Source: Chaenocephalus aceratus
Taxonomy: Eukaryota > Chordata > Actinopteri > Perciformes > Channichthyidae
DNA: 64,000 bases
Reading direction: 5' to 3'
Assembly: GCA_023974075.1 (NCBI GenBank)
Contig: CM043788.1
Span: 28,812,054 to 28,876,053 of the forward strand
The notes under the pieces were generated by a model. The model saw nothing but the letters and a program-made list of their open reading frames with translations, was not told the origin of the DNA and made no database searches. This document shows, in pieces, positions 59,060 to 64,000 of this stretch. The translations under genes and the position numbers were made by a program. How positions within the stretch are numbered: position 1 is the first letter of the stretch; each line of letters opens with the position of its first letter.

Positions 59060-59640
59060 TCTTTTAATAGTGTTTTGATATGCAGGCCAATTAATTCACC
59101 TTAATTGAGTACAAGGAGTGGATTGGCTTTGATCCAATTTGGTCTAAAGGCCGAAAGGATTCCATTCAGCTTAGGGTCCTGAATTGTTATTTGTGAAATT
59201 ACAATTCAGGACACTTTTTCTTCTCAGGACCCCTAAACAACCCCCCAGGGTTCAATCCATGAAAACAAATTGTTATATTATGCACATTTTGTGATAGGAT
59301 CTGTAACGTAGATTAATTATTTTGCCGTTACCATGACATCCTGTTATACAAATGTGTAACTATCCATCTTAAGCAGTCAAATTTGTCTACCTCAACTCCC
59401 TATATCACTCCCTGCAAATAAGCAATACAAGATGAGCAGGCAAGCTAGATGGATTTCGTAGGCAACCCATCGACATCTAAATAAATTCAAGTTTGGGGAA
59501 GCTTTTCAGACTGTGCAGTGAATCTAGCTCACTCCGCCCCTCGCCTCTCTAGTCCATTCGTAATTGATTCCAATCTCTCAGCCTTTTCCAATAAAGCTGG
59601 GTTCATGAGTTCATTATTACAAGAATGGAGGTGTAATTGG
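59060..59640. promoter_or_regulatory. possible conserved non-coding element
   Basis: A non-repetitive block with many TAAT/ATTA cores and a perfect 12-bp-arm palindrome at 59176-59212. It looks like a vertebrate developmental enhancer by composition only. Confidence 0.3.
59176..59212. repeat. perfect inverted repeat, 12-bp arms, 13-nt loop
   Basis: GTCCTGAATTGT at 59176-59187 and ACAATTCAGGAC at 59201-59212. Confidence 0.95.
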
Positions 59641-61474
59641 CTTTAAGGCATATAAGAGGCTATTTGCACTAATCTATCTGGTGGGGAGATGTTAACAGCC
59701 ACTTTAAATGGCACAGTGTGAGCCAACTTTTCTCTGTGGTCCTGCAGTTTTGGAGCTGTCAGGTCCGTCAATAAAGACATTAAACAGATGTAATGTAGAT
59801 TTACTGACATGTAAAGGAAGAGTAGTAGACATTTTAGAAAGAATGTCATTATAGAATACCTCTTTTTTTTTTTTTTACAAATGAACAATTATTATTGTAC
59901 AACACATTCTAGATTGTTAGTCGAAAAAGAACCATGCACATACAAAATTGTGTCATCTGCAAAAAATTGGATATAAAAAACAGTCTAGGCTCAACTATGT
60001 AGATTATAAATTATAACAGGACTTTAGAAGGGAGGTTGACCAGTACTGCCAGTTAAGCTTTTGTATATTCAACTAATAGTGCAACGCAGTGCCATAGCTT
60101 GTCCAAATAATGTATTTGAACTAATTAAAACAATGAACAATTATAACAGTGTTTAAGTACTCGTGATGTTGAATGTTACATATTGTATTGAATTGATCAG
60201 GCTTGACATGATAAAGGGTTTGCAGCTTTCAAATATGGAGAAAGTCTTGTTGTTCAGTCATACTGTATCCTATGCTGGTTTGCAATGACAGAGCTAAAGT
60301 GTGAGCTCACACTTCAATCTATAGTACTTAACTTAAAAAAATAATTTTCACCAAACAGAAGGTGTTATGTAGTGTCTGAATGACCAGCAGACACAGCATT
60401 GGTTTATGCAAGACAGATGCAAGATAGTGATCCCAGGGGCCAGCCAACACCACTCTTTTTACACTTCTAACTGGCAAGATGGTGTCATTGACAAAGATTC
60501 CTGGCTTTCCAGCCTATGGGTATTATTTAGCTGGATTTGGTGTTTGAAGCAGGGGGTGGGGGTGGGGGAGCAATGGATAGATAGATGAGAGCCGGTGGAG
60601 AGAGGCCCAGGCGGTTGTGGAGACTTCCTATGATGAAAAGGTCAGTGGCACCTGTAAATCTGTGCAGCTGGAAGAAGTTCGGCAGTAGGGGGAGGAAGAG
60701 GAAGGACTTAAGCTGCTCAGCCCGCTCTTTACTATTCCTGCTGCTTAGCAAACACACAGACATACACACATTGGATGCAACCCAACTTCTCTTTAAAAAT
60801 GTCCTTAATCTAATTCTACCTAGAATAAGAGCCTAACTTTGAAATCCTTAACCAAACTCTCAAAAGTCAGAACTATCCAGAATGAATTCATTTAACAAAA
60901 ATGTCAGCTCTATGGAATGTCTAAAACCTAAACGGCTTCTCACAAGGGTGTAAAAGTACATACACATGTGTCAGCATGTACATTAGAGTTTCCTCAATAA
61001 CATTTTATAGCAGTGGTGATTGGTATGTTTAAAAAAAATTGTCAAACAGCTTCCCCAATGAAGGGTGGTAACAACTAACGTTGTTGTTTTTTCCACTCTC
61101 TTTTGATGAAACAGTGGAAAAAACTAACCATGTCCATGATGTCAGTAGCAAGCATTAATCCAAGAAGCTCCCTAAGGTGTGATGAAGTCCATACTCCCTT
61201 CAATGCATAAAGTAATGAGACATTCATTAAGCTCGGAGAAAAGTAATTATTTGGATGTGTCCAAATTCAAGGTAATGATAGAAAGTGTTTTATTATTTAA
61301 AACAATAATAATGTAAGTCCCTGCTGTTGGGAAACACAGGACATACAAATACTTTTGAAGTAGTAACACTGCCACTGTGATAAAATTGTTGATATATTTC
61401 AATCGGCACCTCGCACATACATCAGGACAACACTTCATGTGAATGCAGCTGCAGATCCATGTGTGAGTAATCCA

Positions 61475-61475
61475 G

Positions 61476-61530
<55 letters not shown>

Positions 61531-61550
61531 TGTGTGTCTGTGTGTGTGCT
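61475..61550. repeat. (TG)n microsatellite
   Basis: About 54 bp of pure TG, then TCTGTGTG variants. Confidence 0.95.
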
Positions 61551-61713
61551 GCACGTGTGGATTTACTGCTCACCCTCCCAGGGCAGCTGGGTGGCGGTGC
61601 AGGGCAGAAAGGCCCGGTCAAGGCTGCTTCCTCCTCCTGCGACCTAAAAGGATATAACCTGCTGACAGCTACCTGCTCTGAGCTGATAGAACACTTCCTC
61701 CTCTAAAATATGT

Positions 61714-61762
61714 TCACGTTACATTTAGCTGACACACTGTATCCAGAGTGACTAAACCTACA
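61714..61762 (-). mobile_element. diverged SINE/LINE tail fragment
   Basis: The reverse complement contains CTGGATA...GTCAGCTAAATGTAAC, alignable to the 3' module of the SINE at 38579 with several mismatches. Confidence 0.5.
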
Positions 61763-62310
61763 GTATGCATAGTTGCTCTGCAGACAGTCCCCTTTGTGAA
61801 CTTGTTATGTTTCTGTCCAACATGTTATTACTCCCACATTGTCACATACTGTACAGGTTCTCTCTCAAGACCAATTGGTGCCTTTTTTCAATCGGCAGAA
61901 TTGTCCGTTTTACGTCAGTAATGTAACGTTTAGGTTGTAAACGTTGTCAAACAAAACCACTTTGTTAGGTTCAACCAAAACAAAACTTCATTAGGTTTGG
62001 ATTTAAATAAGTATATTTGTTACGTAACTCAAATTATGTATGTACCGTATTTCAAGTACCTTTATAAGGTAATTGAAATAGGGGCAGCCCTGCATGTGTA
62101 AAATGTAAGCTAGGAGGTGATGTGGGGAGTCATGGTTTGACGTGTTGGGCCAATAAATTCCACTGATTTAGCAAAAATGTAATTCTTACAGATAATAGGA
62201 GAACTGTTTCAGTTTAGGCAGTTTACGATAGAACATTTTAAAGTATTTTTTGTATGGGATTTAGGTATTCAAAGCTGCCCCACAGTATCTGGCAGCTCAA
62301 CCCAGTCTCA

Positions 62311-62405
62311 CGGCATTTCGTGTTCACCAACACGATTTTTAATCTATTGATTCGTGTTCACCAACACGATTTGCCCCTTTTTTTCGTGTTGCACAGCACG
62401 ATTTT
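62311..62405. repeat. three tandem CGTGTT...CACG hairpin units
   Basis: CGTGTTCACCAACACG occurs at 62319-62334 and 62353-62368, with a variant CGTGTTGCACAGCACG at 62385-62400. Each is followed by ATTT. The first two have perfect 6-bp arms. Confidence 0.9.
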
Positions 62406-63429
62406 AAAAGCAATGTATTTCTACTGCCTGCAGCACGTCTTTTTCTCCGGTCGGGTCGAGGAAGACCGGAAGCTGTGTGGTTCATAAAAACATGTTCTTA
62501 CTCAATATCAAGCCACAGTTATTGCTTTTATTTGAAATCGTATAATTTCGGACTTTTGTTGCCATCTGTGAAGAAAATAAATGGGGCTCAGAGCCTCAGG
62601 ATACTGAAATCTGTATTTTTGAAATATTTTTTTTCCTTCTAATTTGTTATTCTTTTCAAAATAACACACTGTTATTTACTCACCAATAACAATAAGAGTA
62701 CATACTTTCATAGGGGGAAAGTAGAAGGTCTGTGATAGAAATATAGAATATAAAAAATCAAGAAGATACTATAAGTGATCTCTACAATAAAACAGTTTAG
62801 TGCAGGATGTACAAAGATATTAATAGGAGGAGGTGCAAAACAGAAAAACGAATTAACCTTTATTTAAACATTAAATAACAGATTAAGGTCTTCTTTTAAA
62901 TAAGAAAACACTTTGGGGGTATCTATCTACAGATAAATATTAAGCCTGACAAAGTACTTAACGTCTAATATATTGCTTTCCTGCAATGTTAACTATGTTG
63001 AAGCACTTATTTTAACTGATATTATACATATGAATTATACTCTTATGTATGTAGATAGAATAAGAAATGTGCAGAATATGAATATGTTTAATGGTGGAGG
63101 TACACACATATTGATAGATGTCTTGTAATGCACTGTTGAGGAACCTGTGACCCAAGTGTTTCATTCATTGCATAACTACACCGTAGTGTGTATATGATAT
63201 GTCAATAAACCTTTGAAAATCTTGAAAGGGATGTGCAAAATAGCCATAATATACAGTCTTTAATTAACTATTAGTAGAGAATAACGAGTAATGAATATAC
63301 TTTATTACTCGTTTCCATTCATGTCAATTGCAGATACATGTTTAGTCTTCTCAAGCACCAACTATCAAATATCTCTCCTGATTGTTGACACTTGACAATC
63401 ACCTTACCTGAATTTTACTCAGGTGTAAC
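62406..63429. other. intergenic, no feature recognised
   Basis: AT-rich DNA; no gene or clear repeat. Confidence 0.5.
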
Positions 63430-63570
63430 TAAAGTCTGATTTAAGGGTTGTTTATATTTCACATAATTAATCAGAATCTGCAAAGTAACTCAAATAAATG
63501 CAGTGGAGTAAAAATACCAGGTTAACCTCTGAATTGTCGTGGAGTAGAATTACAAAGTAACAATGAACTG
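63430..63570. mobile_element. degenerate common teleost MITE fragment
   Basis: TATTTCACATAATTAATCAG, CTGCAAAGTAACTCAAATAA and GCAGTGGAGTAAAAATACC are words I recall from an abundant fish repeat associated with GTACTTTTACTT-type termini. The ends themselves are not preserved. Confidence 0.45.
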
Positions 63571-63844
63571 TCATGTGGGTATATATTAATGCTGCGCATT
63601 ATGGACACAAGCGATTTTCACCCATTTATTAATTATATGTTTTACATTTGATAACACCAATGTGTTTAATAATGGCAACTTCTAATTGTGGGAAAAACGA
63701 AAACGTTCAGTAGAGACGTCCCATAGAACATTTTGCTAAACACAATAGCCAGCATGTGTAGTTCTGGGGGGGCGTTCGATTCCAGTTTTGGATAGTCTGG
63801 CGTGGTTTCGTTCCATTTCACACAGCTGTTTGACGCTCTGCAAC

Positions 63845-63900
63845 CTTACGGGGACTGTAGTCCTAAACGATAGCTGGGGATTATGGGTAGTGTAGTGTCT
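63845..63900. promoter_or_regulatory. putative ZNF143/SBS-type promoter motifs
   Basis: GGGACTGTAGTCC (63851-63863) and TTATGGGTAGTGTAGT (63881-63896) resemble the ZNF143/STAF site core (TGGGAATTGTAGT). Two such sites close together are typical of housekeeping, often bidirectional, promoters. The nearby DNA is mildly GC-rich. A gene would have to lie mainly beyond the right edge. Confidence 0.35.
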
Positions 63901-64000
63901 TCGGCCATCCTAAACTCAGAAATGTTGACAATCGCAATGATGCTCGAAATGTCCCTTATAGGCCTACGTCTGTTTCCGGTTATTTTTATTTTGAAATTCA

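Larger units (their letters stand above)
58675..62280. other. intergenic; possible conserved block and a (TG)n array
   Basis: Mostly unique AT-rich DNA. A (TG)n tract, a SINE-tail fragment and a perfect palindrome are listed separately. No supported exon. Confidence 0.5.

Overview
The window is vertebrate genomic DNA, almost certainly from a ray-finned (teleost, probably percomorph) fish. The evidence is a split, intron-containing nuclear-receptor gene with a fish-type first exon, a tRNA-derived SINE with the usual teleost tail, L2/Rex-like and L1-like LINE fragments, several hAT and TTAA-type DNA transposons, and very long (CA)n microsatellites. There are no prokaryotic features.

The only confidently recognised host gene is nr5a2 (LRH-1, FTZ-F1 family), on the minus strand at the left. 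Its first three coding exons are at 12657-12738, 9501-9619 and 5903-6044. They join in consistent reading phase and encode the N-terminus plus the two zinc modules of the DNA-binding domain. Everything left of 5903 is the next intron; the hinge and ligand-binding exons lie outside the window. A GC-rich stretch at about 12740-13650 is the likely promoter/5' UTR. It carries a small plus-strand ORF with a signal-peptide-like start.

From about 13.6 kb to the right end (50 kb) I find no convincing host protein exon. This upstream flank holds unique AT-rich DNA with some stretches that look like conserved non-coding DNA, a dense set of (CA)n arrays, and transposable elements. The elements concentrate in 34-48.8 kb and 54-58.7 kb: an L2-type LINE split by a hAT element with a perfect 8-bp target duplication (35320-36511); a SINE next to a second hAT element (38579-39826); a 5'-truncated, mutated Ty3/gypsy element with a long 3' LTR (41970-46033); a third hAT element (46880-48785); a TTAA-flanked Kolobok-like element carrying a small nested hAT MITE (54171-55257); an element of unassigned superfamily with nearly identical 111-113 bp inverted repeats (56696-57503); and a Harbinger-like MITE (58355-58671). 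The last 150 bp carries ZNF143/SBS-like motifs and may be the promoter of a gene outside the window.

Functionally this is the 5' part of one transcription-factor gene plus its upstream regulatory desert, invaded repeatedly by mobile DNA. The target-site duplications and nesting give relative ages for several insertions.
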